Positions 39,785 through 49,621 of a stretch of 64,000 bases of DNA are shown here, piece after piece. The notes beneath the pieces were generated by a model. It saw only the letters and a program-made list of their open reading frames with translations, was not told the origin of the DNA and ran no database searches. The position numbers and the translations under genes were made by a program. Origin of the DNA: Vibrio salilacus (GTDB lineage Bacteria > Pseudomonadota > Gammaproteobacteria > Enterobacterales > Vibrionaceae); the NCBI RefSeq assembly GCF_002811245.1, contig NZ_NIVQ01000003.1, positions 175,587-239,586 on the forward strand. The letters run 5' to 3'. The stretch's first letter is position 1; each line of letters starts with the position of its first letter.

Positions 39785-40460
39785 TGATGTACAGCGCCCA
39801 AATCAGATAGTAACCGAGCCATGGTAGAGCAGAAATAACCAATGCTTGACCACGTTCAAACTCCGTCCAAGTGCCAACAGCGGCATAGCCAAGAGCGATA
39901 TACCAAGGGAGCAGTAGCGGGAACGAGCTTGCAAACTGCGACCACGGATTGGTCAGCGGAAGTTTGAGTAAGCCGTTGAGACTATTTAAGTCAGCCGCGT
40001 AGACCATCACTTGTCCATGCTTGAGCAGTACACTGACGTAGCTCGCCAGATCGCCAATGATTGCTGGAAAGGTGATAACCGCGCCAGCGGCAAACCATTT
40101 CCAAAAACCGTGCTGATGTTGGCTTGGCTTCGTCGCTAAGTTGAACCAGAAGGCCAACATTAAAATGGTCAGAGTTCGGCCTGCAATATCGCTAATGATT
40201 TCACTCGCCATCAGCGTGTTAGCATCAAGTAATTGCAACTGTTGTGGATTGGTAACGGCCAACTGAGCACTCAAGGCTTGTTTGAGCCACTCAACGTTGA
40301 CCATGTCAAAGTAGGCGCCCCAAAATAGAAACGGCGACAGAATCAAAAAGATATAAGGCTGCCAACCCCAAGCCCCTCGTTGATACAAGGCTAAGAAACA
40401 GGCGCTAGGCGAGCGAAAAATATCCACTAGCATGATTAAAGGGTTACTTGACGGGTTCAT
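39774..40460 (-). CDS. YIP1 family membrane protein of unknown function
   Basis: A 228-residue inner-membrane protein with about five hydrophobic helices (for example YIFLILSPFLFWGAYF near 36-51 and VISALPWLGYYLIWALYIIIA at the C terminus). The overall look fits the bacterial Yip1 domain family. Its start overlaps the mltD stop by four bases (ATGA), so it is translated by coupling to the lytic transglycosylase, which hints at an envelope role. It is absent from the otherwise similar E. coli block. No catalytic motif is seen. Confidence 0.75.
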   Translation of the reverse strand: MNPSSNPLIMLVDIFRSPSACFLALYQRGAWGWQPYIFLILSPFLFWGAYFDMVNVEWLKQALSAQLAVTNPQQLQLLDANTLMASEIISDIAGRTLTILMLAFWFNLATKPSQHQHGFWKWFAAGAVITFPAIIGDLASYVSVLLKHGQVMVYAADLNSLNGLLKLPLTNPWSQFASSFPLLLPWYIALGYAAVGTWTEFERGQALVISALPWLGYYLIWALYIIIA

Positions 40461-42022
40461 ACACTTACCTTAGTGACATCAATATACAGCTTGAGCTTTT
40501 GACCGGGTTTAAGGTACTTCTGGGCACTCAGATCATTCCACTTCACGATGTCTCTCGATTTAACTTTAAATTTATTAGCGATACCGCTGATGGTGTCACC
40601 GCTACGCACGTTATAGAACACAGTGCGAATAATGGCGCCATCAGAGCTGTTTTTCCAAATGACCAGTTTCTGGCCGATGCGCAGTGTATCGCGTGGGCCC
40701 ATACCGTTCCATTTGGCTAAAGATTGATGTGAAACCTTATTGGCTTTGGCAATCGACCATAAGCTGTCGCCAGAGCGGACCGTATGGGTAAGTTTGTACT
40801 TACCGCGTGCCGTTGCTTGGGTTTTTGCTAGGCGGTTGCTTGCGCTCAGCGCATAGGCATTATCACCCTTGGTTGAGGTGGGGATCATCAGGTGTTGGCC
40901 AACACGGATAGTGTTGCCACTAAGATTATTGGCGGTGCGAATAACGCCAGTGGTGGTGTTATATTTATTGGCTAACACGCCAAGACTGTCGCCTGATTTA
41001 ACTTTGTAGCGTACAACCTTCATCCCTTTACCACGATTAGCCGCCGCCGCTTGGTTAAATTTCGCCACGCTCTCGCTTGGTAATAGCAGCTTTTGAGCAC
41101 CTTCTGGCGCAGTGGCCCATTGGTTGTAGGCAGGGTTTAAACTCTGCAACTGCTTGACCGAAATTCCGGCGTACTCTGCTGCGATGGCTAAGTCGAGCTG
41201 CTCTTTCGGGTCAACCAACTCAACCACAGGATGATTGGCGATCGCTGGTATTTCAATACCATACTTGTCTTGATTAGCGACAATGTCTGCTAAAGCAAGC
41301 AGCTTAGGTACATAGCCACTGGTCTCTTTAGGTAGGTCAAGTGAGAAGAAGTCAGTCGGTTTACCTAATCGTGTATTTTTTCGAATCGCACTCGACACTC
41401 GGCCGCCGCCACTGTTATAGGCGGCAATCGCGTGTGTCCAATCACCATCAAAGCGCTTATTTAAATAGGTCAGGTAATCTAGGGCGGCATCGGTTGCAGC
41501 CGCGACGTCACGACGGCCGTCATACCAGAAATTTTGTTCTAAACCGTACATCTTTCCGGTGCCAGGCACAAATTGCCATAATCCGGCCGCGCTGCCATGC
41601 GAGTATGCAAAAGCGTCAAAAGAGCTCTCGACAACAGGTAACAAGGCTAATTCAAGCGGCAAACCACGTTGTTCAATTTTTTCTGTGATCAGGTAGAGGA
41701 AAGGTTGGGCACGTTTAGAGACGGTTTTAAGATGATTAGGATGCTTTAGATACCAAGTTCGATAGTAATCAACACTTTTGTGCTCGGGAACAGGCAGTCG
41801 CATCTGCATGGCGATACGTTGCCACACATCTTGCTGTGTTTGCGGAGTCACCTTTGGCATAGGTTTGACCGCAGGTTTGGCCGTTTGAGTGCTCGACTCA
41901 GACGGCTTGATGGTCGTTGGTTGGTTGGTGTCTGGAGTAACGGCTTCTCCAGTGTCGGTCGGCTGGGTAAGCTGACAACCGGTCAACAGAAGCGCTAATA
42001 CCCAACTGTGTTTTACTCGCAT
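40457..42022 (-). CDS. mltD: Membrane-bound lytic murein transglycosylase D with three LysM repeats
   Basis: Cleaves the glycan backbone of peptidoglycan with formation of anhydro-muropeptides. The 521-residue lipoprotein has a lipobox LLTGC with Cys16, a linker rich in Thr/Pro, an SLT domain with catalytic Glu132 in VVESSFDAFAYS and GLWQFVPGTG, and three LysM domains at about 338-381, 412-456 and 468-513. E. coli MltD has two LysM as I recall, so this form is longer. Head gene of a pair with the YIP1-family gene. Confidence 0.95.
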   Translation of the reverse strand: MRVKHSWVLALLLTGCQLTQPTDTGEAVTPDTNQPTTIKPSESSTQTAKPAVKPMPKVTPQTQQDVWQRIAMQMRLPVPEHKSVDYYRTWYLKHPNHLKTVSKRAQPFLYLITEKIEQRGLPLELALLPVVESSFDAFAYSHGSAAGLWQFVPGTGKMYGLEQNFWYDGRRDVAAATDAALDYLTYLNKRFDGDWTHAIAAYNSGGGRVSSAIRKNTRLGKPTDFFSLDLPKETSGYVPKLLALADIVANQDKYGIEIPAIANHPVVELVDPKEQLDLAIAAEYAGISVKQLQSLNPAYNQWATAPEGAQKLLLPSESVAKFNQAAAANRGKGMKVVRYKVKSGDSLGVLANKYNTTTGVIRTANNLSGNTIRVGQHLMIPTSTKGDNAYALSASNRLAKTQATARGKYKLTHTVRSGDSLWSIAKANKVSHQSLAKWNGMGPRDTLRIGQKLVIWKNSSDGAIIRTVFYNVRSGDTISGIANKFKVKSRDIVKWNDLSAQKYLKPGQKLKLYIDVTKVSV

Positions 42023-42092
42023 TTCACAGCCCTTTTTCTTTTTGGCTGCTGATAATACTTGTCACAATCCCACAGTGACAAGCAGCAAATCG

Positions 42093-42851
42093 TTAAAATT
42101 CGTTCTTCCACTCACGTAATGCAGTAAAAATGGCGAGTGAGTCGGTTTGAGAGGTACGGTTTGCTACTGAACGCATAATACTTGGTTGGTCAGTACGCAA
42201 AAATGGATTAATGCTTTTTTCACGACCAATGGTGGTAGGCAGTGTGGGTTGATTTTGTGCGCGCAAGCGGTTTACTTGATCGCGATACTGTTGCAGTTGC
42301 TGATTATCGGGCTCGACAGCGAGTGCGAAAGCGAGGTTGCTGGCGGTGTATTCATGGGCACAAAACACTTGAGTTTCTTGAGGAAGCGCCACTAATTTGC
42401 TCAATGAGGTATGCATCTGATCCATGGTGCCTTCAAACACTCGGCCACAGCCAGCTGAAAAGAGCACATCGCCACAAAACAGTTTACCGTCTCCAACGTA
42501 ACCAATATGGCCTAATGTATGCCCTTCAAGGCCGAGGACGAGGAAAATTTCATCAAACAGCTCGATTTGATCTCCTGCGTCAACCGCATGAGTTAACGTT
42601 GGGATCGGCTCGTTGGTAGGGCCAACCACATTGACCTGAGGAAATTGGCGCACTAGCTCAGACACACCGCCGATATGGTCGTTATGATGGTGGGTGATCA
42701 AAATCGCTTCTAGGCTGAGTTGATGTTGCTCTAAATAGGCTAAAACTGGCGCCGCATCACCTGGGTCGACCACAGCACAACGCTGATCGCTATTTTCAAT
42801 CAGCCAGATGTAATTATCATTAAATGCAGGTATGCTTTTGATATTCAACAT
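42093..42851 (-). CDS. gloB: Hydroxyacylglutathione hydrolase (glyoxalase II)
   Basis: Hydrolyses S-lactoylglutathione to D-lactate and glutathione, the second step of methylglyoxal detoxification. The start is the codon at 42851 ([17 protein letters not shown]), giving 252 residues; the frame is open further upstream without homology. The binuclear metal motif [10 protein letters not shown] is at residues 53-62, HTLGHIGY follows near 108, and [13 protein letters not shown] near 164. The start is only 38 bp from the divergent methyltransferase start. Confidence 0.95.
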   Translation of the reverse strand: MLNIKSIPAFNDNYIWLIENSDQRCAVVDPGDAAPVLAYLEQHQLSLEAILITHHHNDHIGGVSELVRQFPQVNVVGPTNEPIPTLTHAVDAGDQIELFDEIFLVLGLEGHTLGHIGYVGDGKLFCGDVLFSAGCGRVFEGTMDQMHTSLSKLVALPQETQVFCAHEYTASNLAFALAVEPDNQQLQQYRDQVNRLRAQNQPTLPTTIGREKSINPFLRTDQPSIMRSVANRTSQTDSLAIFTALREWKNEF

Positions 42852-42889
42852 GGTGGTGCCTCCAGTTACCAAGAGTGAGCAGGTTATAT

Positions 42890-43633
42890 ATGAAACCAGC
42901 CCGTAGCAAGAAAAAGCTTGAGCAGCCACATTCATGGTCTCAGCTTAAAAATGGTCAATGGGTGAGTGACTCAATTCAGACCCGCATCGACGAGTGGTGC
43001 CCAAAACTATTTGGTTACCATCTGCTTAAGCTTGGCGGCCTAAGTTGTGAGTTAACCAGCTTCAATTGTAACATTCAACATCAAGTTAATTTAGATATTC
43101 ACAATCCGTTGCACAATGTGATTGCTGATAGCTTTGATCTGCCCTTCTTAGAGAAAAGTTTTGATGCCGTGTTGATGGCGCATCAACTGGATTATTGCCG
43201 TGATCCGCATCGGCTATTGCGAGAAGTCGACCGGGTAATGATGGATGATGGCTACTTGGTCATCACCGGGTTTAATCCGTTAAGTTTAACTGGCCTTGCC
43301 AGTTTGATGCCGTGGCGAAAAAACAACTTACCTTGGAGTGGGCGGATGTATACGCCTGGCCGGATCAAGGATTGGCTCGGGTTACTCAATTATCAAGTGA
43401 TTGAATGTGACAGCTATGCTTTATTCCCGATGCAACGCTATCGAACCATGTGGACGTGGTTGGAAAACAGTCTCGGAGAGTGGTCGTCACCGATGGGTAG
43501 TTTGTACTTTATTGTTGCACGAAAGCGTACTTACCCACTTAAATTACTTAAACCACATTGGCAGCTGAAACGAAAATTGACGCCACTTGGCGTCAATTAT
43601 AATGTAAAAAATCGTCACCAAAACAGCGATTAG
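42890..43633 (+). CDS. YafS-like class I SAM-dependent methyltransferase
   Basis: A 247-residue cytosolic protein. The methyltransferase core shows [51 protein letters not shown] (about residues 80-130, described in parts), a normal post-I arrangement. The N-terminal SAM-binding GxG loop is not well conserved. The gene position between gloB and rnhA matches E. coli yafS. The GTG at 42875 is an alternative start. Its stop overlaps the convergent rnhA stop. Substrate unknown. Confidence 0.85.
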   Translation: MKPARSKKKLEQPHSWSQLKNGQWVSDSIQTRIDEWCPKLFGYHLLKLGGLSCELTSFNCNIQHQVNLDIHNPLHNVIADSFDLPFLEKSFDAVLMAHQLDYCRDPHRLLREVDRVMMDDGYLVITGFNPLSLTGLASLMPWRKNNLPWSGRMYTPGRIKDWLGLLNYQVIECDSYALFPMQRYRTMWTWLENSLGEWSSPMGSLYFIVARKRTYPLKLLKPHWQLKRKLTPLGVNYNVKNRHQNSD

Positions 43634-44094
43634 TTGGGGATGTAGCCGGTGTCTTCTTCGGTTGGATTTTCAGCGGCGGTACGTGCAAGCTCATCACACA
43701 TTTCGTTTTCGCGATGGCCGGCATGGCCTTTGACCCAACGCCAGTCGATGTTATGACGTTCTGCCTCGGCATCAAGGGCTTTCCATAAATCGGCATTTTT
43801 GACCGGTTTTTTGTCGGCGGTTTTCCAACCGCGTTTTTTCCAGTTATGGATCCACTGAGTGATACCTTGACGAACGTATTGACTATCGGTAGTTAAAATA
43901 ACGTCACACGGTTCTTTGAGGGTTTTCAGCGCAACGATGGTCGCCAACATTTCCATACGGTTATTGGTCGTCAGGGTATAACCCTTGGCTAAGGTTTTTT
44001 CCTTCTGCTTGTAACGTAATACAATCCCGTAACCGCCAGGGCCTGGATTACCTAAGCAAGAACCATCAGTGAAAATTTCCACCTGTTTCGTCAT
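43630..44094 (-). CDS. rnhA: Ribonuclease HI
   Basis: Degrades the RNA strand of RNA-DNA hybrids, in R-loops and Okazaki primers. The 154 residues (155 in E. coli) show [18 protein letters not shown] with the first catalytic Asp10, Glu in NNRMEMLA near 48, Asp in ILTTDSQYV near 70 and the [16 protein letters not shown] motif near 123-138. Divergent from dnaQ by 56 bp, as in E. coli. Confidence 0.97.
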   Translation of the reverse strand: MTKQVEIFTDGSCLGNPGPGGYGIVLRYKQKEKTLAKGYTLTTNNRMEMLATIVALKTLKEPCDVILTTDSQYVRQGITQWIHNWKKRGWKTADKKPVKNADLWKALDAEAERHNIDWRWVKGHAGHRENEMCDELARTAAENPTEEDTGYIPN

Positions 44095-44150
44095 GATTTG
44101 ATACTATTGGGTTAAGCACATTATTGGCATAGTCTGACACACATATTGTT

Positions 44151-44888
44151 ATGAATACTAGCAGCAATTCAAACCAGCACCGCATCATCGTTCTCGATAC
44201 TGAAACCACAGGTATGAACCTGGATGGCGGGCCTCATTATCAAGGTCACCGAATTATTGAAATCGGTGCGGTTGAGATCATTAACCGTAAACTGACTGGG
44301 CGTCATTTTCACGTTTATATCAAACCTGATCGTCAAATTCAGTCTGAAGCGGTGGAAGTTCACGGTATTACCGATGAGTTCTTGGTCGATAAGCCAGAAT
44401 ATCGAGAGGTTCACGCTGAGTTCTTAGATTTTATTAAAGGCGCCGAACTGGTCGCACACAATGCGTCCTTTGACGTCGGCTTTATGGATTCTGAGTTTGC
44501 GATGCTCGATCCTAGCATCGGGAAAACGGTGGATTACTGCAAGGTAACCGATACCCTTGCCATGGCGAAAAAGATTTTCCCGGGTAAGCGAAATAACCTT
44601 GATGTGCTTTGTGACCGTTACGGAATTGATAACTCGCATCGTACTTTGCACGGCGCTTTGCTCGATGCTGAAATTCTAGCGGATGTCTATCTTCTAATGA
44701 CCGGTGGGCAAACATCGCTGCAGTTTAACGCAGGCAATGCTAATGACAGCGGTGGTGAAGAGATAAAACGTGTCGCGAGCGGACGAAAAGCGCTAAAGGT
44801 TTTACGTGCATCCGCCGATGAATTAGAAGCCCATAAGAATAGATTAGATATCGTCGAGAAGAGCGGAAGCTGCCTCTGGCGTCAGTAG
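44151..44888 (+). CDS. dnaQ: DNA polymerase III subunit epsilon (proofreading exonuclease)
   Basis: The 3'-5' exonuclease of the replicase. The 245 residues start with Exo I VLDTETTGM (catalytic Asp16 and Glu18), Exo II VAHNASFDVGF near 101-111 and Exo III HRTLHGALLDAEI near 163-175. The beta-clamp contact QTSLQF is at 187-192 (QTSMAF in E. coli), followed by a flexible linker and the alpha-binding tail. Divergent promoter region shared with rnhA. Confidence 0.97.
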   Translation: MNTSSNSNQHRIIVLDTETTGMNLDGGPHYQGHRIIEIGAVEIINRKLTGRHFHVYIKPDRQIQSEAVEVHGITDEFLVDKPEYREVHAEFLDFIKGAELVAHNASFDVGFMDSEFAMLDPSIGKTVDYCKVTDTLAMAKKIFPGKRNNLDVLCDRYGIDNSHRTLHGALLDAEILADVYLLMTGGQTSLQFNAGNANDSGGEEIKRVASGRKALKVLRASADELEAHKNRLDIVEKSGSCLWRQ

Positions 44889-44896
44889 GAGAAAGG

Positions 44897-46147
44897 ATGT
44901 TGAGGTTCTGGATTACCATCATTGGTCTGTTATTGAGTGCGCTCTGTTACAGCGCCGAAAGTTCCTCAATGTCTCTGCTCGACAATCGCTTTCGAGTCGA
45001 TCCGTCGATCAAACAGATTACGTTTGTTATCTATCGAGCGCAAAGCTCACAGCCGGTGGTGTTGGTCAGGCCGGATGGCAAAAAGTACTACGCTTGGCGC
45101 AGCCCTGATAATGTCCGTTGGTATCAAGAGTCTTCAATGGACATCATCTCGATAGACGATCCAATGCCAGGACCTTGGCAAGCGATTGGTAAGGTCACGC
45201 CTAAAAATAAAATCAAGCTAATATCTCATCTCGAATTATCAAGTGATGTACTGCCTAAGCGTTTGTTCCAAGGCGAGTCACTTAAATTTGAAGCGCGTCT
45301 GACGTCAGATGATAAACCCTTAGTATTGAGGGACTTCCTCGACCGAGTCAAACTTAAAGTTACGTTTACTAAGTTTACTGAGAACGAGGAGACCTTAGTC
45401 AAAGAAGCTCGACCTATTCCACAAGTGATCGGTGAGTTTGCCGATGATGGTCAAGAACTTGATGAAGTCGCTGGCGATGGTATTTTTACCGTGGCTCTAC
45501 CAATTACGAGTGAGCCGGGTAAATATCGTGTGCGTATCACCTCGGGCAATGGCGTATTCTTGCGTGCTCAGGAGCAAGAAGTGCTGGTTTATCCAATGCC
45601 AATTATCTCGACTTTTGTTCAGTCAAGAGAAGAGGGGGTCACCAATAAATTGGTTTTCTCCGGTGAGCAGGGAATGATTAAACCTGGCTCTATTGTTGGT
45701 CATGTGGAACATGTCGATCCTGATGACAACGCCATTACTATTCAAGGCTCAGCGCAACAAGAAAGCAGTAAACTCGAACTTGAAATTCCATATAGCGATA
45801 ATATTGGCTTGTATTCATGGACGGGCAAAGTGTTTGCCAGTGAAATGGGCTCAAATAGACCGCTTATTTTCCCGCTGACGGAACACACCTATAGTGTGGT
45901 TGAAGAGGTCGATATCGCTGCCACTCGCCGTCTGCAGGAACAAGAGCGTCTCAAACAGCAGAAATTGATGGAGGAGATGCAACTGATCAAAATGCGCGAA
46001 GAAAAACGCACTCGCAGCTTTATTATCATCGCTGTTGGCAACTTAATTGCTCTTATCCTTGGTATTCTTATCTGGTTTGTGCGCAGTAAACTACGGGCAA
46101 GCAAGCAAGTCGTTCCAGAGATGCAGCTAGAGATGCCGAAAAAGTAG
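44897..46147 (+). CDS. TIGR03503-type envelope protein of unknown function
   Basis: A 416-residue membrane protein, eight bases after dnaQ. Signal peptide or anchor at about 1-20 (MLRFWITIIGLLLSALCYSA), a large extracytoplasmic beta-rich region with VWA-associated-like repeats (SLKFEARLTSDD and GDGIFTVALPITSEPGKYRVRI resemble Ig-type folds), a Lys/Glu/Gln-rich coiled coil near 345-375 and one membrane helix near 376-396 (FIIIAVGNLIALILGILIWF) with a short basic cytoplasmic tail. I recognise it as the TIGR03503 family of Vibrio and Shewanella. Function is unknown. Confidence 0.78.
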   Translation: MLRFWITIIGLLLSALCYSAESSSMSLLDNRFRVDPSIKQITFVIYRAQSSQPVVLVRPDGKKYYAWRSPDNVRWYQESSMDIISIDDPMPGPWQAIGKVTPKNKIKLISHLELSSDVLPKRLFQGESLKFEARLTSDDKPLVLRDFLDRVKLKVTFTKFTENEETLVKEARPIPQVIGEFADDGQELDEVAGDGIFTVALPITSEPGKYRVRITSGNGVFLRAQEQEVLVYPMPIISTFVQSREEGVTNKLVFSGEQGMIKPGSIVGHVEHVDPDDNAITIQGSAQQESSKLELEIPYSDNIGLYSWTGKVFASEMGSNRPLIFPLTEHTYSVVEEVDIAATRRLQEQERLKQQKLMEEMQLIKMREEKRTRSFIIIAVGNLIALILGILIWFVRSKLRASKQVVPEMQLEMPKK

Positions 46148-46168
46148 ACACAAAGATGTAGCTAAGAT

Positions 46169-46194
46169 AAAAAAGGGCTGCAATCGCAGCCCTA
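46169..46194. terminator. Bidirectional terminator between the TIGR03503 gene and fadE
   Basis: The perfect stem AGGGCTGC/GCAGCCCT has a four-base loop. The A run on the left gives a strong U tract on the minus strand, so it mainly serves fadE. Confidence 0.82.
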
Positions 46195-46210
46195 ATTGTT
46201 TTATTCCAGC

Positions 46211-48664
46211 TTACGCGACTTCAACCATGTTTGGTGCATGCACCGGCATTGGCTTTGCGGCGAGGTCCTCAGGGCTAAAGTCATCAACATTAATCACATA
46301 CAGACGCTGCTGTTCTGCTTGCTTAAGCAATTCGGCTTGCGCTTTATCTAAAATACCTTTCTCTAGCCCCAGTTCTGCGACTTCATCCAAGCGCAAGAAT
46401 GGACGTCGTTGGCCAGTTTCTTTACATACCTTATCGAACAGTGGTTCCGCTTGCAAAATAACCCCAAGCGCGTGCTCGATTTTACCCGCAGGATTGAATT
46501 CACTGGCTTCAAGGTATTGATTGCGGCCGATGCGTGAACGTGTCTCACTTGGTGTTTGCAGGATTTGAGCGACTTTGCTATCTAGTTTGTCACTCGGTGC
46601 CGTGCGTATGCGACCAAACGGCATGATCACCAGACGCAGAGCCTTGCCCAGCAGTTTGTTGGGGAAGTTAGCTAAGAACTCATCAATGGCATGCTCAGCT
46701 TGTTGCAAGCTGTCTTGAAGACCCCAGTGTACCAATGGTAAATCTTCTTGCTGACGACCTTCTGACTCAAAGCGCTTAAGCGTTGCTGAGCTGAGGTATA
46801 GCTGACTTAGTATATCGCCTAAGCGGGCAGACAAGCGCTCTTTGCGTTTCAGCGAGCCACCTAAGACCGCCATTGCGATATCCGACAAGAACGCAATGTT
46901 CGCACTGTAGCGGTTTAACTGTTGATAGTAGCGCTTAGTGGCATCATTGGTTGGCGCGGCAGATAAGCGGCCATCGGTAATACCTAACCACAAACTACGG
47001 ACTAGATTACTTAGCGTAAAGCTCACGTGACCGACAAGCGCGGCATCGAATTTATCTAAAGCGTCAGAACTTTGCGAATAAGCGGCGTTCATCTCGTCAA
47101 GCACATAAGGATGACAACGAATCGCACCTTGGCCAAAGATGATCATCGAGCGGGTGAGGATATTTGCCCCTTCAACAGTGACAGCAATAGGCGCGCCTTG
47201 ATAACCTCGCGCAAGGAAGTTTGATGGGCCTAAACAGATCCCTTTACCGCCGACGATATCCATCGCATCGATGATGCTTTGTTGACCGCGGTGAGTACAG
47301 TGGTACTTAACGATGGCCGAGATCACCGATGGCTTTTCACCTAAATCGATACCCGCAACTGTGAGTGCACTGGCGGCATCCATCACATAGGCGTTACCAC
47401 CTAAGCGCGCTAACGGCTCTTCAACGCCTTCCATGTGGCCAATCGGTTGTTTAAATTGACGACGGATTCGGGCATAAGCGCCAGTCGCCAACGCGGCCGT
47501 TTTAATGCCGCCCGTTGAGTTGGATGGCAAGGTAATGCCACGACCTACCGACAGACACTCAACCAACATACGCCAGCCTTGACCTGCCATCTTAGGTCCG
47601 CCAATGATGAAATCAAGTGGTACAAAAAGGTCTTCGGCACGCGTTGGGCCATTTTGGAACGGCACGTTAAGCGGGAAGTGACGGTTGCCAATCTCGACCC
47701 CTTCAAGGTCCGTTGGAATCAATGCACAAGTAATGCCAAGGTCAGTAATGTCACCTAATAGGCCATCTGGGTCACGCAGCTTGAACGCCAGACCAAGTAC
47801 TGTCGCGACAGGTGCCAGCGTAATGTAGCGTTTATTCCAGGTCAGGCGCATACCAAGCACTTCTTTGCCTTGCCATTCGCCCTTACACACCACACCGAAA
47901 TCGGGGATTGATCCCGCATCTGAGCCTGCTTCTGGGCTAGTGAGAGCGAAACATGGAATGTCTTTGCCTTGAGCGAGGCGAGGTAAGTAGTAATCTTTTT
48001 GATCAGTGGTTCCGTAGTGCTGTAATAGTTCACCAGGGCCAAGAGAGTTCGGTACGCCAACGGTTGATGACAGGACACCCGATACGCCGGTCAGTTTTTG
48101 TAAGACTAACGATTGTGCGTAAGCAGAAAATTCCAAGCCGCCATATTTCTTCTTGATGATCATGGCAAAAAACTTGTTATCTTTTAGGTATTGCCAAACA
48201 TGGGGGGGTAAATCGGCCAATTCATGGGTTACTTGATAGTCATTAACCATGGCACACACTTGGTTAACTGGACCATCGAGAAACGCTTGTTCTTCAGCGC
48301 TTAACTTAGGATCTTGAATCTGATGGAGTTTTTTCCAGTCAGGTTTGCCTTTGAATAGTTCCGCTTCCCACCAAACTGTGCCGGCGTCGAGTGCTTCTTT
48401 CTCGGTTTTTGACATCGCTGGCAGCACTTTTTTGAACAACAATAGCGCTTTTTTACTGATCAGAGATTGTCTTATTGATGGCACGGCTAAAACAGCAATG
48501 GCGGCGATATAGAGTAACCAGCTTAGTGAACCGACACCGCCAAACACTGAAAGCACCACCATAGTGATGGTCAGTGCAGCAATGGAAGTCAATAGTGAGC
48601 TACGGTGGTAGAGGCAGGTGGCGAGCACCACGATAAAGCCAAGTATAGAGAGCAAGATGTCCAT
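46211..48664 (-). CDS. fadE: Acyl-CoA dehydrogenase FadE
   Basis: First step of fatty acid beta-oxidation, giving trans-2-enoyl-CoA. The 817 residues (814 in E. coli) start with two or three hydrophobic helices (1-60), then the flavoprotein fold: [18 protein letters not shown] near 240, [11 protein letters not shown] near 380 and [20 protein letters not shown] near 500, then a FadE-specific C-terminal domain. A FadR-like operator lies about 55 bp upstream, consistent with induction by long-chain acyl-CoA. Confidence 0.95.
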   Translation of the reverse strand: MDILLSILGFIVVLATCLYHRSSLLTSIAALTITMVVLSVFGGVGSLSWLLYIAAIAVLAVPSIRQSLISKKALLLFKKVLPAMSKTEKEALDAGTVWWEAELFKGKPDWKKLHQIQDPKLSAEEQAFLDGPVNQVCAMVNDYQVTHELADLPPHVWQYLKDNKFFAMIIKKKYGGLEFSAYAQSLVLQKLTGVSGVLSSTVGVPNSLGPGELLQHYGTTDQKDYYLPRLAQGKDIPCFALTSPEAGSDAGSIPDFGVVCKGEWQGKEVLGMRLTWNKRYITLAPVATVLGLAFKLRDPDGLLGDITDLGITCALIPTDLEGVEIGNRHFPLNVPFQNGPTRAEDLFVPLDFIIGGPKMAGQGWRMLVECLSVGRGITLPSNSTGGIKTAALATGAYARIRRQFKQPIGHMEGVEEPLARLGGNAYVMDAASALTVAGIDLGEKPSVISAIVKYHCTHRGQQSIIDAMDIVGGKGICLGPSNFLARGYQGAPIAVTVEGANILTRSMIIFGQGAIRCHPYVLDEMNAAYSQSSDALDKFDAALVGHVSFTLSNLVRSLWLGITDGRLSAAPTNDATKRYYQQLNRYSANIAFLSDIAMAVLGGSLKRKERLSARLGDILSQLYLSSATLKRFESEGRQQEDLPLVHWGLQDSLQQAEHAIDEFLANFPNKLLGKALRLVIMPFGRIRTAPSDKLDSKVAQILQTPSETRSRIGRNQYLEASEFNPAGKIEHALGVILQAEPLFDKVCKETGQRRPFLRLDEVAELGLEKGILDKAQAELLKQAEQQRLYVINVDDFSPEDLAAKPMPVHAPNMVEVA

Positions 48665-48969
48665 ATATGTTTCCTTTTACGACGATTATTAGTTTGTTCT
48701 ACGTCGATGAGTAGTAAGAGGTCTAACCAGTTAAGTGTAATCAAAATATTAATGAAATGTAAAACGGATAATTGCTTAAAAAGTGATCTAAGTAGAGTGG
48801 TTAGTCTAAAAATGCCAACTGGTGCCAGTTTTATGAGCGAAGAGTGACGACAAAAGTGGAATTGTTCTCAACTCACTATCGACAGTGACAAATGTTTGGG
48901 TAAACTCTGTTAGTAACGCTTTCTGTATTTATTGCAGAACTATCTATGACAACGATTAGAGATAAACCT
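48665..48969. other. fadE-gmhA divergent intergenic region
   Basis: This gap of about 305 bp holds a FadR-like 17-mer at 48716-48732, a 14-bp perfect palindrome (AACTGGTGCCAGTT, 48817-48830) and presumably both divergent promoters. No convincing gene is seen in it. Confidence 0.6.
48716..48732. promoter_or_regulatory. Candidate FadR operator upstream of fadE
   Basis: AAGAGGTCTAACCAGTT matches the FadR consensus ANCTGGTCNGACCNGNT except at three fixed positions, and keeps the GGTC/ACC core. It lies 52-68 bp upstream of the fadE start codon. Confidence 0.55.
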
Positions 48970-49548
48970 ATGTACCAGGATTTAATTAAAAGTGAATTGA
49001 CGGAAGCGGCGGATGTATTGAATCAGTTTTTGAGTGATGACCACAATATCGCTCAGATCGAAGCGGCGGCAAAAATGCTTGCCAATTCGTTCAAGCAAGG
49101 CGGCAAAGTACTTTCTTGTGGTAACGGTGGTTCTCACTGTGATTCGATGCATTTTGCTGAAGAGTTAACTGGACGTTATCGTGAAAATCGACCTGGCTTA
49201 CCTGGTATTGCTATCTCTGATCCAAGTCACCTGTCTTGTGTGAGCAACGACTTTGGTTACGAGTACGTATTCTCGCGTTATGTTGAAGCGGTTGGCTCGA
49301 AAGGCGATGTGTTATTTGGCCTTTCGACGTCAGGTAACTCGGGTAATATTCTAAAAGCGATTGAAGCGGCGCAAGCAAAAGGCATGAAGACCATTGCTTT
49401 AACCGGTAAAGATGGTGGCAAAATGGCAGGTCTTGCGGATATCGAAATCCGTGTACCGCACTTTGGTTATGCCGACCGTATTCAAGAGATCCACATTAAG
49501 ATCATCCATATCATCATTCAGTTAATTGAAAAAGAGATGGAAAAATAA
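48970..49548 (+). CDS. gmhA: Phosphoheptose isomerase (sedoheptulose 7-phosphate isomerase)
   Basis: First step of ADP-heptose synthesis for the LPS inner core. The ATG at 48970 ([17 protein letters not shown]) gives 192 residues, equal to E. coli GmhA; a frame-extended start at 48946 adds eight residues. The SIS domain is clear: [29 protein letters not shown] (about 47-75, in parts), [11 protein letters not shown] near 115 and the active-site C-terminal helix [18 protein letters not shown]. Also called lpcA. GmhB of the same pathway is at 58.4 kb. Confidence 0.96.
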   Translation: MYQDLIKSELTEAADVLNQFLSDDHNIAQIEAAAKMLANSFKQGGKVLSCGNGGSHCDSMHFAEELTGRYRENRPGLPGIAISDPSHLSCVSNDFGYEYVFSRYVEAVGSKGDVLFGLSTSGNSGNILKAIEAAQAKGMKTIALTGKDGGKMAGLADIEIRVPHFGYADRIQEIHIKIIHIIIQLIEKEMEK

Positions 49549-49621
49549 GCACGACAATATTGGTTTAAACAGTATCGGCAACGATGTCGATACTGTGGTT
49601 TGCATAGGAGAGTCGTAAACC

